From positions 1,054,001-1,118,000 of the forward strand of contig JACDTU010000006.1 in assembly GCA_022376465.1 (NCBI GenBank): DNA of 64,000 bases. Direction: 5' to 3'. Below are positions 12,499 through 23,999 of the stretch, one piece after another (position 1 is the stretch's first letter; each line of letters starts with the position of its first letter). The DNA comes from Cubamyces lactineus (lineage: Eukaryota; Basidiomycota; Agaricomycetes; Polyporales; Polyporaceae). Below the pieces are notes generated by a model. That model ran no database searches. It was given only the letters and a program-made list of their open reading frames with translations, and was not told the origin of the DNA. The translations under genes and the position numbers were made by a program.

Positions 12499-13121
12499 GC
12501 GTCGGCGGTGGTGCGTATGCTGCATCTCGGCATCGCGCTGTTTCTGTTCATTACTGGCGTTTGCGGGTCGCTGGTGATTCTGGGGCTCTACTAGGTGTCG
12601 GACTAGTTGTTTCGCAGGAGCAAGAGAAGGCAAAATGGGCATCATCTTCGATTCACGTGTACTATCCACTCATCCTTACTTACCGATACCTCTCATGCGG
12701 GTACTGTAGTGTACGTCCCGGCGGCCGCGTAGCAATCACATCATAGGCCATAGGCGGTACACATTCCACAACACCTAATTCGAGCGTGGTGGGTCGGCAG
12801 AGCATACCTTATAAGCCCGTTCGAGCACTGTGACTGCCTCCTGCCGCGCACTTGCCATGCGAGTCTTCCCATCCGTTCTGAATGGCGTTGCTCAAGGCTT
12901 CTCACGGAGAAACCGAGGTGGTTCCGACGTTCCCCGTTTGAGACTCGCGGTCCGGCGAGGCATAAGAACGCGTATAAATTGGCCACTCCAGCTATGACAC
13001 AACGAGGGAGGATCAACATAATTTGCCTGGACACAAGGCAATCCGCTATGAGTCTGTACACATCTCGACTGTCATGCCAATGCACATACCTGGTTCACTC
13101 AATCGTACTTCACACCCGCGG
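12499..13121. other. Intergenic stretch
   Basis: 3' flank of the membrane protein gene running into the 3' end of a terpene synthase relic on the opposite strand. Nothing else recognised. Confidence 0.6.
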
Positions 13122-13815
13122 CATTCGCATCGTCGGCGCGGCTCGGGTGCAGATGGACGACCCGTGTTTCCTTGACCTCTTGCCGCGCAGCGCCGAAGTA
13201 GCGCGGTGTGTCGAAGCTCCAGTCCATACTTCCGATGACCCAGTCTTCCATTGCGACCGCGTACTACGCGACGTCCTTGTCGATCTCCTCACTCCAGCTC
13301 GGGAGGTTACTCTTCGCCTGGAGGTACCGCTCGATTAGAGCCTTCCAATATTCGCCGACGTAATCTGCCGCGCCTTGGAGGGTGAGGCCCTTGTGCTTCA
13401 TGAGCACCGTGAGGTTGTTATTGCCTCCGTGGCCCGCGGCTTAAGCTTGCTCCACGCTGTAAGAGTACAAGTCCTGAAGCGTGATGGCCTGTGAGTGTTG
13501 TACTAGGATAATCGCGAAGACGCAGGAGATACTGACATTCGACATGCAGACCATGTCTGTGGCAGCGAGGTACATCGTAGTAAATGTGGGATGGTTGAAT
13601 ACCTCGTCTGGGAGGTCGATCCCGAGCGCATAGCCTGAAATGACCAAGCTGACACGGACGCTGCTGTAGTCCCTGCGAAGCTTCTCAAACGGGTCGAGAT
13701 CGAGGACTTCACCATGCTCTCGAAGCTGGGCCTCCCTAGCCACCGCATTGAGGTACAACTTCCAGTAGCTGATGAACCTCTGGAATGACTTGAGGTTGAT
13801 TACCCAGCGGATTTG
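13122..13815 (-). pseudogene. Sesquiterpene synthase pseudogene (3' half only)
   Basis: The minus strand keeps the second half of a terpene synthase matching exons 2-3 of the intact copies at 15.3 and 17.3 kb: FISYWK...VAREAQLREHGEVL, GYALGIDLPDEVF and TDMVCMSN, then the DLYSYSVEQ part of the NSE metal-binding motif, then TPRYFGAA near the end. Two in-frame stops break it: TAA right after the NSE helix (13441-13443), and TAG in the last exon near 13265-13275. The first exon, which carries the Asp-rich motif, is missing or too degraded to see. The intron before the NSE exon is still recognisable (GTCAGT donor). It is the downstream-most member of the tandem array and is plainly non-functional. 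Confidence 0.85.
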
Positions 13816-15250
13816 CTCGGGTTTTGATGCTCAGTTCAGATCCCGCCGTAGCGCATCACTCCCTCGCGCCACCTCGGACGAGCACTTGTATCGGGCCCCC
13901 TCGCGCACGACTCTATTGCATAATACAAGTACCTGTAAGCGACACAAAGAGAGCTACAAGTACTTGGTAAGTAACTGCATATAAAGGCATAGGCAATGAA
14001 GGAACTTACTCTTCAGTCTGTGAGCGAACGACTGAAGAGTAGGGGCGAAGAATGTCCTCCTTATATACTGAGAGAGGAGTGCCATGAGTAAGCGAAGAAA
14101 GGAGGCATGTGATCCCTATGTACGATGAGTAAGACCATGGTGCGAGTATCGCGACATATGGTGTCATAGATATAGAACCCTCTGGAAGGATCCGTAGCAG
14201 TGTAGAACGCAACGGAAAGATGGAGGGAATGAAAGAATGTCCAACTACAGTACGTACACTGAGCAGTCCATAAAAGGAATAAAGTCCATGCTGTGCGCGT
14301 TGTAGGCGCCACAGCCACAAGGTCCACATTCCCGGTCCGGCACAGCCGACAACCTGGAAGTTCAACAGAAAGGGCTGGCACGCGCATGGGGAAGGGAAGA
14401 CAGCTCACAGTTGAAAGAGTAGTTTGCATTCTCCAACACACTGGCGTTGTGACACGCAATGCGGCGGCTGTGTTACTCGCTCTTTGGTCGCTTGTACCAG
14501 TCTGAGTGGGATATTGCAGAAGTTCATGATATCGACCTGCGCATGAATGTACAGAGTATCAGCATACCGAGCCCGATGCATGTACTTCAGTGATCATCAG
14601 GTGGAACGAGCGCAATTGCGAACCTACTACTCCTGGAGCCAGCACCTCCATGCTCGCATCAGAACCGAGAACGCCTAGGTTCAACCTTCATCGACATTCC
14701 TGTTACATCGTTTCCTCGTTGCATCGACGCTTGAAATGACGTCTCCTGATCGTGCGCCCAGGCAGCCATGCCGCATCGCTGTGGCGGCCGGCCCGGGTGC
14801 GGTCGGTTTTTTCTCGGAGACGAGGTGTAGAAGAGAGGGTCCTCTATGTTAACTGTTTGACAGCTGTACTGACACGGATCGCGCCACTTTCCAGGAGACA
14901 TGCCCGCTCGTTGGGGCGGCATCTCGGAGCCGAGGCCATATGATGCTGTCTGCAGCTGGCTCGATTGGTTGAGGATGTGGAAACGCTCAAAGACCCCGTC
15001 CGGGAAAGGTCGCTGCCAACAGAGAATCCGGCGATGTCTACACAGGTTCGTACGTCCTCTGAGTTTCGCACAGTCCAGAGGCGAGTACTTCGCCACGTTC
15101 ACGAGAGTTATAGGACATGTGCAATTCGTTCAGAAACCGTCTTCTGGCGAGTACATTTACATTATCAAGTCAGAGAAGCTCGGACCATCTACAGAGTTTT
15201 TGAGCCAGTCCATGTTCGAAGCTACGTTCGGGGACATATTCAATCCTACC
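13816..15250. other. Intergenic stretch inside the terpene synthase array
   Basis: No intact gene. The missing first exon of the pseudogene would be expected at the left end of this stretch but is not recognisable. Frames at 14061-14459 and 14659-15102 (minus) have no family features. Confidence 0.55.
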
Positions 15251-16398
15251 TCAATAGTCTGGAGCGTCTTTGTCAACGATCTGGGAGGGACTCAGTAGTA
15301 CAACCCTTGTTTTCTTGACCTCATGTCGCTCGGCGCCAAAGTACCGCGGTATCACGAAGCTCCAGTTCATGGATCCTATCACCCAGTGTTCGATGTTCTT
15401 CACGTATCGCGCTACGTCCTCATCGATAATCTCGCCCCAGCTCGGGAGATTGTTCTTCGCATCAAGGTATCTCTTGCATAATACCTTCCAATACTCTCCA
15501 ACGTAGCCCGCAGCGCCCTGGAGGGTGAGCCCTTTGTGCTTCATCAGGACGGTGAGGACGTTGTTGGCCCCATGGCCCGTGGACTGCTCTCGGTTGTACG
15601 AGTAGAGGTCCTGACGTCGCACTCAATCAGTACAAAAGTACACAACCAAGTATCAACGGACTCACGTTCGACCAACATACCATATCTGTGATAGTGAGGT
15701 GCATCGTCATCATGGCCGGATGCTCGAAGATCTCGTCGGGGAGGTCTATCCCAGAAGCATATCCAGCGATGACCAAGCAGACACGGACGCTGCTGCCTTC
15801 GCGCCGTAACTTCTCGTACGACTCCGGATCGAGGATTTCGCCACGCTCTCGGAGCCCAGCTTCCCGAGTCACAGCGGTGAGGTACTTCCGCCAATATTCG
15901 ACGAACCTGCTGTGTGTGACAGGGCGGCACCGCTCGAGGAGCCGCACATTGAATCTGTCCCATAGTCCAGTGTCAGTACATGATCTGCGACGGCAGCCGA
16001 GGTGGATCCTACTCATGGACGAGCTTGCACAGTACGGACCCATCATCGTAGTCAAGGCTCTTCATAGCATTGTACAATGTGTCACCGGACTTCCGTGCGC
16101 CTGAACCGGTCTGATCGTCGGTGATCTCGTCGCATATGTAGAGGATGCATATGAAGTCGCAAACTATCCTGAAGCGTTCCTCGTCAGCGTATGGGTATGT
16201 GTGCCCGGTGAGGAGCTGGCAGGAGGCGCTGATGTAGGAGAGGCGTTGCTTCTCTGTAAGAACTGGAAACTTGTCGATCCACGCCGAGGACTCGGAGGCC
16301 ACCTTGGCGTAATGGGGGTTGAAGGCACCGACGAAGGGCGTGATGGAGTGCAAGTCGGGGATAGTGAAGGAGACCGGGTCAGCAAGAGTGGTAGCCAT
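15251..16398 (-). CDS. Sesquiterpene synthase (class I terpene cyclase)
   Basis: Three exons, 16398-16013, 15954-15666 and 15610-15251, give 344 aa, the normal size for fungal single-domain sesquiterpene cyclases. The enzyme is expected to ionise farnesyl diphosphate with Mg2+ and cyclise it. Seen: an Asp-rich motif CDEITDDQ at about residue 100 (D-E-x-x-D form), and the NSE motif N-D-L-Y-S-Y-N-R-E made exactly across the exon 2/3 junction. A C-terminal W-S-F...P-R-Y holds the conserved RY pair. A TATATAAA box at 16488-16481 sits about 83-90 bp upstream of the ATG. It is the middle member of a same-strand tandem array. The product cannot be predicted from sequence alone. Confidence 0.94.
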
Positions 16399-16480
16399 GG
16401 GTTCAGTGGATCAAGGGGGCTTGGAGGAGAGTGGCGAGGAAACAGACTTGCTCTGGAGTCTGATTGAAGATACATGGCCC

Positions 16481-16488
16481 TTTATATA
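16481..16488 (-). promoter_or_regulatory. TATA box of the middle terpene synthase
   Basis: TATATAAA on the minus strand, about 83-90 bp before the ATG at 16398, in an AT-rich island unlike the surrounding GC-rich DNA. Confidence 0.6.
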
Positions 16489-17293
16489 TTATATACAAAA
16501 CCGAAGATGAAGGTCGATCAGGGAGATTGAACTGAATCAGTGGAACAGGTTGGACATCGTGACAGCGAGTGTGGCTCGGTCAAACTCAAGGCGAGGGAAA
16601 CAGGAAGAGATCGGACATTTGTGGCGGACGCAGGCATTACATGGCGGGATCAGATCGGGACCAATGCAGACGCACTCCGCCTTTGCGGTGAGCCAGATAC
16701 CATATCGTGTGCGCTTCCACAGCAGAACACTGACGTATGGACAACTCCGACTCACAGCATCTCCGGTGCGCCGTCAGCGAAGCCGTTGACACTACGCCAA
16801 GGATTGCGCCACTCACCGTACTGTGTCTGCACCCGAGCACGCCGTGTCCTACGCCATATGCCTATTGCAGCTAGTCGAGCGCAGATCATTGGGGACGTTG
16901 GAGTTGTCACTAGGTCGAAGGACAGCCTGGGTCGAGGACTCGGAGCCAATAAGTCTGCCGGTACTGTTCACTTGGGGCGTACAAAACGCGAGACGAGAAA
17001 ACCACATCCGCGGAGGGCGAGTGGTGAGTGCCAGCGGCAGCCTTCACTTAAGCTCACGAATGCTGCGAGTGGTGGTTTGCGTTCGAGGGTCTGCATGCAA
17101 GAATCATTCACCTATAATCTGACCATGTCCGACAGGGGAGTTCTAACTGCAACGAGGCACAGTTCGATAGTCGGTATCCACTTATGACTACATCTTGAGG
17201 AACATCGTATTGTACCACATCCCGAGGCCCTGAACATACGTAAGCACCGTCATCCGACGTCAACCGCACCAACTCGCATGAGGGGCACTCACC
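16489..17293. other. Intergenic stretch between the two intact terpene synthases
   Basis: A 215-codon plus-strand frame (16540-17187) covers most of it, but its composition looks random and no motif is present. It is treated as non-coding. Confidence 0.55.
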
Positions 17294-18445
17294 TCAACAA
17301 TCCTCTCCATCGTCCTCCTCCTCAATCTGACGAAGGCGCAAGTGCACGATCCCCGTGCGCCTGACGTCGAACCGGGCAGGTCCGAAGTAGCGCGGCGTCT
17401 CGAAGCTCCAGTTCATGTTCCCAATGACCCAGCTCTCGAACGCCATCGCGTACTGCGCCACTTCGCGGTCGATCTTCGCGCCCCAGCTCGGGAGGCGCTT
17501 CTTCGCGTCGAGGTAGGTGCTGAGGAGCGTCTTCCAGTGCTCGCCGACGTGATCCGCGGCTGCTTGAAGGCTGAGGTCCTTGTGCGTCATGAGGACGGTG
17601 AGGATGTTGTTGCCGGTGTGCCCCATAGCTTGCTCCATGTTGTACGAGTACAGGTCCTGAGAAGTAACCGAGATGAGCTCTGGTGATTAGCCCATTGGAG
17701 AGACAACGCGGCGCTTACGTTCGACCAGCACACCATGTCAGTTGCGGCATGACGCATCACCACGAACATGGGATGTTCGAATATCTCGTTGGGCAGGTTG
17801 ATGCCCAAGGCATACCCCGCGAGGGCAAAGGCCGAGGGGACTCCGCTATTCTCGCGGCGAAGCGTCTGATACGCCTCAAGGTCGAGCACTTCCCCGCGCG
17901 CCCGAAGCTCGGCCTCCACGGCCACCGCTTCGACGTAAGCTTTGCAGCAGACGATGAACCTCTGATAGATCAGAGGCCCGCAGTGTCTCAGAAGGCGCTG
18001 CCTGAATCTGCATGCCGACACGCAATCAGCGGGTGGATACACAGGTTGCGGAGGGCGGCGCGTACTCCTTGATCATCTTGCAAAGTGTGGTCCCGTCGTC
18101 GTACTCCGGGTCGGACATGGCGTTGCAGAACACGCTGCCGATGCCTGACACGGCTTCGCTAGTCTGGTCGTCGCTGGTCGCGTCGAAGATGAAGAGGAGG
18201 TTGAGGAAGTCGCATGCCGCGCGGTACCGCTCTTCGTCAGCGTATGGGAACGCATAGGCGCAGAGGAGCTCGTTTCCGCCCTGGAGGAAGAAGGCGCGCT
18301 TCCTGTCAGAGAGTGCGCGGAAACTGTCGGTCCACGCTGAGGATTCGGGCGCGACTTTGGCGTAGTGGGGATTGAAGGAGCCAATGAATGGAGTGATGGC
18401 GTGGAGGTCGGGAAGCACAAACGAAGTGGTTCGCTGAGAATCCAT
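17294..18445 (-). CDS. Sesquiterpene synthase with a variant Asp-rich motif
   Basis: Three exons, 18445-18066, 18007-17719 and 17656-17294, give 343 aa. Intron positions and phases match the copy at 15.3 kb, and exon 2 is 289 nt in both. The first metal-binding motif reads F-D-A-T-S-D-D-Q, so the second position is Ala where D, E or N is usual. The NSE motif N-D-L-Y-S-Y-N-M-E and the terminal P-R-Y are intact. A TATAAATA box at 18502-18495 favours the ATG at 18445 over an in-frame ATG at 18460, which would leave almost no leader. It is probably an active cyclase, since the first and last Asp of the motif are present, but product range or metal binding may differ from its neighbour. Its origin by tandem duplication is inferred from the shared structure. 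Confidence 0.92.
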
Positions 18446-18494
18446 GGAGGCGTAAGGCATGGGAGGGATGCTCAAATTCGATATGTTTGAGACA

Positions 18495-18502
18495 TATTTA
18501 TA
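18495..18502 (-). promoter_or_regulatory. TATA box of the upstream-most terpene synthase
   Basis: TATAAATA on the minus strand, 50-57 bp before the ATG at 18445. Confidence 0.6.
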
Positions 18503-19477
18503 CGTTCCCAGCACCGTTCTGCATAGGTGTCCGAGCAGGTGAATTCACGCGTATGAGTTACCATCTGCTACGCGGTGTTGACCAGAGAGCGAACCAGTAA
18601 GACGACGCTTGACAGGCTTGTAAACCGCAGACACACTGAGTGCTCACCTTGGCGAGCATTCTCAAAGGCTCCTGAGGCGCATGAATCGTGAAATGGAGGA
18701 GTCCCGCAGGTGGCAACGACCTCTGAGAATGATCAATGTCCCCCCGGAGACTACGGATTACCGTCCCAAACGCAGATCGTTGAACAGGGGCCTGCGCACG
18801 GGTGGACTGTCAAGACGTGTTGGCAAGCCTCGACGTCGAAGTGGCAAAAGGCCAAGGCTGCATTCAAGATGTACGTCCTCTGTCGATCGAGCGCAGCAGA
18901 CTTCCTCTCTGTCAAGACAATAGGAACTATTTGTTATTCATACACACAACTCTGAGCTTGGTAAGAAATCAGCACATGAGCGTAAGAGCGCTGTCTCAGT
19001 CTGGAGTCATACCGGTAGTGTTCCTGCGTGGGGAAGGTCAGATTATACCACAGAGCACACATGGCCCCGTAGCCGCTAACTTCACCGCCGGTGTGAGCGG
19101 AATGTGGTCTCCATCGCCTGATCCCGTTCCATAAAGTCAAAAAGCACTGACGCGCCGATCGGTCGACGATGACTGCCTAAAAGTAGATTTTCCGTCAGAG
19201 GCGGTATACGGCCGGTATGTACCTGCGGCCTCGCTTCGACATTCAAAGCAGGAATCTGTCATCACGATTGTAAGTATCATGGAAATCCAGTTTGTATCCG
19301 AGGGTGTTAAGGACTGTCAATAACAGCTGAGTTTACGATGAACTGGGAGAAGTTGTGGCAAGTCAGACTGAGCGCTGCCGTCGACGTCATCAAGCAAGAC
19401 CGCCAGTTAGACGCGCACAACAAGCGCTTAGAATCAAGTAAGCGCCTTAACGCGGCGTCAATTTCGAGCTTTCGACT
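18503..19477. other. Intergenic stretch between terpene array and transposon
   Basis: No gene recognised. It is the upstream flank of the terpene synthase and the left flank of the MULE insertion. Confidence 0.55.
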
Positions 19478-19486
19478 TGTCTGTTT
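19478..19486. repeat. Left target-site duplication of the MULE
   Basis: TGTCTGTTT directly before the left TIR. The same nine bases occur at 23588-23596. The exact border is ambiguous by two bases because TG also ends the right TIR. Confidence 0.75.
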
Positions 19487-19708
19487 CACTAGAGGTTAAC
19501 GTCCCACCAAAAAGGCTCTGCCTTTCAAACTCCGCTGTGGCGCCATCACCCGGCGCCACGGCAGACGAGCGCTCAATCCCGCCCTCGCGCGCGACATTGT
19601 CTACCCCGCCGCGACGGTGTCGAACCCTCGCGCGCGCACATCGCGCGCCCGCGCGAGCAAGTCAGTCGGGGTCCCGTTACCGTACGAATGGTCCCGCCGG
19701 CATGTACA
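19487..19708 (+). repeat. Left terminal inverted repeat, 222 bp
   Basis: Reverse complement of 23368-23589 over its full length by eye. GC-rich with CGCG runs. Similarity stops abruptly after CATGTACA. Confidence 0.93.
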
Positions 19709-19776
19709 TACCACGTGTAGTCGCTTTGAGTATCTGAGGATGATTTTCATGCCTGACTGAACGAAATGCACTAAAC

Positions 19777-22700
19777 ATGTCTGCTGAGAAGGTCTGTGTC
19801 AATTGCCACACTAGTAAAAAGCTTACCGCGTTCCGGATACGCACCCGAGGAGCCCAAGCCGGAGAGCTCACCGCCGTGTGCGCGGAGTGCTCGCAAAAGG
19901 CTAATGCCGCCCGTAATCAGCGCCGGAAACGACAGAGGGAAGAAGAAGAAGCACCAGGAGCCGAGGGTGCTGTTCCGGGGAAGAGGGCGAGAAATGCGCA
20001 GGCCCGAGATGCCGGCCTGATGGAAACGGAGGCTTTCCTAGCGTTGCTCCGGGACGCGGACGAAGGACCTGTGTACCTTCGCGCCGAGGTGGATACAGCG
20101 GATGAATATCGGGATGGGATCGCTCTACGAGAACGCGCAGATCGGATAGCAAAGGTGGTGGGGGAAGCACAATTGCTACACTGGACGTGAGTGCAAGACT
20201 AGCTAGCTGCATAGATTGTTAGCGAGATTGACTTCTGCCAACTGGTTAGTTATGAGAAGCATACCGTCTCAAAGAAGACAGGAGACATTGTATTCTCCTA
20301 CAGTTGTGCTCAGTCTGCAGCACGGGAACAGAAGCTGAAGGTGGCTGGGGCGGGGAAAAGTCGAGACCGGCTGAGGATGCCGCGCTTCCCGTGCAATGGT
20401 TGGCTGTACATCACGGTTAGCGACACATCAGGCAAAGTCAAAATCCAGCTGAAACACGAGGAGACTCACGTTGCCTACCTTGATATCGAGATCCCGGAGA
20501 AGCACAAGGCTTACATACGGGAGCACGCACGTTCCCATACTCCGGGACAAGTACGTCCTCTTGAGTAATGTGTAATTCTTGCTGACGGACGCGCCGCAGA
20601 TCTGGCGGGAAATCCTACGGATGGAGGGCAAGGGACGCAGTGCAGCTGAGCTTGCTGCTGCGGTGCCGTTCTCGCGACACGCTGTGTATTACTACTGGCA
20701 TACTGTCAGCTCGGAGGAGTGGCACCTTGATCCCGAGCCGCTGGGGTCTGCTCGTAAAGTCATAGAGCTTCATGGCGGGGACTGCAATGTCGCGCTCTTG
20801 GATGTCGAGGCTGAGCCAGGCACACAGGTGTTCGCGTTCTATGTGAAGGATTTCGTGGAGGAATGGGCAGGTCATACACAGGAGCTCGCGATGGACTCGA
20901 CGTGTGAGTGTGACATATCATGTGATTCTGCGACATGTCACTAACGTCCCAAAGGGAATACCAATGGCGGGAATTTCGAGCTCTTTGCTGCCGTCGCTGA
21001 CGCAGACGGCTCAGGCATTCCATTGGCATTTCTATTCATCTCCACAACTAAGGAAGCCGCGCCCGGTGCCAAACAAGTGGTCCTAGAACGGTTCCTCGGT
21101 CGGCTAAAGGAGCTTGGCGTGAACCCAGAGTTCACGCTAACGGACAAGGATTGGTCCGAAATCAACGCAATGGGGTCGATATGGCCAAACGCCAAGCACC
21201 AACTCTGTCTATGGCACTTCCTCCGTGCCCTCAAACGACGCCTATGTCAGAACAAGACAACCCCCGCAGCATACGACCCCTCCGCTGCTTGTCGGGAGTT
21301 TCCTTTTATTGATGCCAGCTTTCTTCCCGCTGCGCAGCGTGCCGCCGCGGGACTCAGTCCGGTATATATGCTGATTATCCCCCTGCTGTGTATGCTAACT
21401 ATATATGTACCAGATCGAGGCACCACCCGAGAAACCAATCCAACGTGTGCGCCTCCTCGTTGATGGCCGTCCGCCGGTCCTTACTCCCGCAATCCCACGG
21501 ATTGTTCTTCCCGCTGACGCGATCGCGAGTGCCCTACATAAACTCGACTCTGCCACTGAGAATTTCGATCTGCAGCATGCGAGCAGCAGCGATGGACGTC
21601 CGTCTGAGAGGGGAGGTCTAGAGATGGACAGCGAGGGCATGGCTGAAAACGACGGCAGCGACGCAGGCACGTTCTGGGCGGATCATGACCCCGACAATTC
21701 GGATCCTGGTTGGGAGGATGATGATGACGACTGGCAGGACATGGCAGATTATCGGCGGGAGGTCGATGCAATAGCCCGAGATCCATCAATCGACGGTGAG
21801 AGCAACGCTAGCGCTGAGCCTGCGGCAGAGACTGGTCCTAGGTCTCAGGACAACAACTACCATTTCTGTCCTGCATCCCATCGCCTCCCGATTCTCCGGC
21901 TCTTTGCTAAGCACGCATGTCAGCACCCCTTGCTCCCAGAACGGCATGGCGAGGTCCGTACTGCGGAGGACATCTACCGAGATGCTGTCGCAGAGATGTA
22001 CAAGCACTGCAAGACCAACCGTCTCGCAGAGGTCTGGGCATACCTTTGGACCTCGTGGTACAGCCCTCCTCGTTGGAAGCTCTGGGCTCGCTCGGCACAC
22101 CCTTCAAGCATACCCCGAAAGCGCACAACCATGATGGTTGAGGCGCTTTGGCGCTGTCTCAAGCGCCTTACCCTGTATCTCTACAACCGACCACCACTTG
22201 ATCTAGCTGTGTACGCTATCATTACACGTACATTACCGCCCTACCGGCTCACCATAAGCAAGATCACTGGTACCCATCGCGCTGCAAGAGCGCCATCCCT
22301 CTCGTATGCGCAGCAACAGCTCAAAAAGGCATGGGACCGACTGCTCAAGGTGCCGCTCCGCGGCTCCTACACGACGGACATTGCAAACTGGACATGCGAC
22401 TGCGGGTCTCAAAAGTACCACTCGCATCTATTGTGTAAGCATCTGGTCCAGAAGGCCGGCCGCCCTCCCGCGTCATGGTGGCCGACCGCGGTTCGCTACC
22501 ACATTGCGCCATTCTATACCGTGCCAATCAACGGCTCGGTCGCTCAGCCACCTGAGAGTGTGCGCTCGCACGCCTGGACTGGCAGGTTAGGAAAGCGCTC
22601 AGCAGTCATCACACGACCATCAGTGGCAGCGCCGAAACGTATCATTCAGCATATAGAAGACTCGGACTCGGATTCGGATATCGGAATCCCATCCGTAGAC

Positions 22701-23335
22701 AAGGCTTGTGTGCGCTCATCTTCGCCGGTACGGTCCCTTCCAATTTCATTTGTCAGAAGATATCTGAATATTTTGTTTAGATCTTGTCGTCACCAGGAAA
22801 AGAACCACCAACAGGGCCAGACGGCATTGTTCGTGAGCAAGCAGGGGGCGGTGCGGGTTTCGAGGTAGGTGTGTTGAATAGTACTCACAGCAGTATTAAT
22901 TATTATTTTCAGATTGAAGATGAAAACACCATCAATACGAGTGCCGCACAGCAACATCTCATGTCCGCCATCGAGATTCTTGGAGAGCAAACCGATGAGC
23001 GCTTCCTGCTCAACGCCAAGACCCGTCTCCATGGGACCGTCCGTTGGGTGGCTGAGCTTGATGAACACCCAGTGCCTGCAGTGGAGGCGCTTTCCGTCAC
23101 TAAACTGATCGAGTACCTGCAGCGCGCTCATGCTCTTTTACAAGAAATCCGTGAGAACCCATCTCAACGCAAGCTGGAAGTAGCCAAGAGGCACATGAAA
23201 AACACCCTTGCTTGGGTCCAGGACATCCTCCGCATAGAGAACCGCCGTACAATGCCATTGACAAACGTTCGAGCGCGTAATGGCCGAGGAGACCCGACGA
23301 ATACGATTGGATATCGGTATCGCAAACGGATGTAG
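19777..23335 (+). CDS. MULE transposase with DDE and SWIM domains
   Basis: Seven exons: 19777-20186, 20250-20550, 20600-20903, 20955-21361, 21414-22727, 22781-22864, 22913-23335. They join to 1080 aa. The N-terminus has a C-x2-C...C-x2-C finger (CVNC...CAEC, residues 7-37) followed by a basic stretch. The catalytic core is MULE type: first Asp in AMDSTWNTN (about D336), second in TLTDKDW (about D402) followed by HQLCLWHFLRALKRRL, and a likely Glu in MMVEALWRCLK (about E717). A SWIM zinc finger C-D-C...C-K-H lies near residues 800-815. A helical C-terminal tail follows. It binds the TIRs and moves the element by cut-and-paste. The start lies 68 bp inside the left TIR and the stop 32 bp before the right one. 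Confidence 0.9.
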
Positions 23336-23367
23336 TTGGTAGAGTATGCTGAATTGATCATGTTATG

Positions 23368-23589
23368 TGTACATGCCGGCGGGACCATTCGTACGGTAAC
23401 GGGACCCCGACTGACTTGCTCGCGCGGGCGCGCGATGTGCGCGCGCGAGGGTTCGACACCGTCGCGGCGGGGTAGACAATGTCGCGCGCGAGGGCGGGAT
23501 TGAGCGCTCGTCTGCCGTGGCGCCGGGTGATGGCGCCACAGCGGAGTTTGAAAGGCAGAGCCTTTTTGGTGGGACGTTAACCTCTAGTG
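23368..23589 (-). repeat. Right terminal inverted repeat, 222 bp
   Basis: Mirror copy of 19487-19708. Confidence 0.93.
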
Positions 23590-23596
23590 TCTGTTT
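23588..23596. repeat. Right target-site duplication of the MULE
   Basis: TGTCTGTTT, matching the bases immediately left of the element. The first two bases overlap the end of the right TIR. Confidence 0.75.
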
Positions 23597-23999
23597 CGTG
23601 TTTGGTGTCTACTACCACCTACCACCACCGCGGTGGTACCATTGACACCGGGACTAGGTGTGTAAAATCTCCCTTGCTAAAGTGCATCTTGTCTAACATG
23701 ATTATATAGTGTGTAATCTAGCGCGTTATTACGTGGAACAAATGTCAAGCTTACAAGGCCCCGTAACATGAGGATGCAGCGTAGTGCCTCATACTGTCCG
23801 TGTTCTCGAACGATCATGCCAGGAACGTGCAGAGCGAGAGTCTCTAAGCCGAGTAGACCATCTTAAGGACCAACCGGTTATCACCGTCGTGATTCAACCC
23901 TTACCTCATATAGCAGGGCAACTCGGGCTTTGGCCGCTCGCTTATAAGTCGCTATGGTATAAGAGACCTCCCATTCACCGCAGCTGCCCCTCCAGCACA
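23597..23999. promoter_or_regulatory. Upstream region of the alpha/beta hydrolase gene
   Basis: About 400 bp between the transposon and the next start codon. Two TATAA-type elements (near 23943 and 23959) lie 40-60 bp upstream of the ATG. The MULE insertion therefore sits only ~400 bp upstream of this gene. Confidence 0.45.

Larger units (their letters stand above)
19487..23589 (+). mobile_element. Complete Mutator-like (MULE) DNA transposon
   Basis: A 4103-bp element bounded by 222-bp terminal inverted repeats (19487-19708 and 23368-23589) that I read as identical base for base, starting CACTAGAGGTTAACG. It carries one seven-exon transposase gene without stop or frameshift. The flanks carry a short direct repeat TCTGTTT on both sides. 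The match can be extended to TGTCTGTTT if the terminal TG is counted, giving 7-9 bp, compatible with the 9-bp duplications typical of Mutator elements. Long TIRs plus a MULE-type DDE transposase with a SWIM zinc finger identify the superfamily. Identical TIRs and an open coding frame indicate a very recent insertion, and the element may be active or mobilise others. Confidence 0.93.

Noticed and set aside
16540..17187. 215-codon plus-strand frame between terpene synthases
   Set aside because: No motifs and random-like composition; GC-rich DNA yields such frames by chance.
19487..23589. KDZ or hAT element
   Set aside because: An ~8-bp duplication would also fit these, but the transposase has the MULE DDE arrangement with a SWIM finger and long TIRs.
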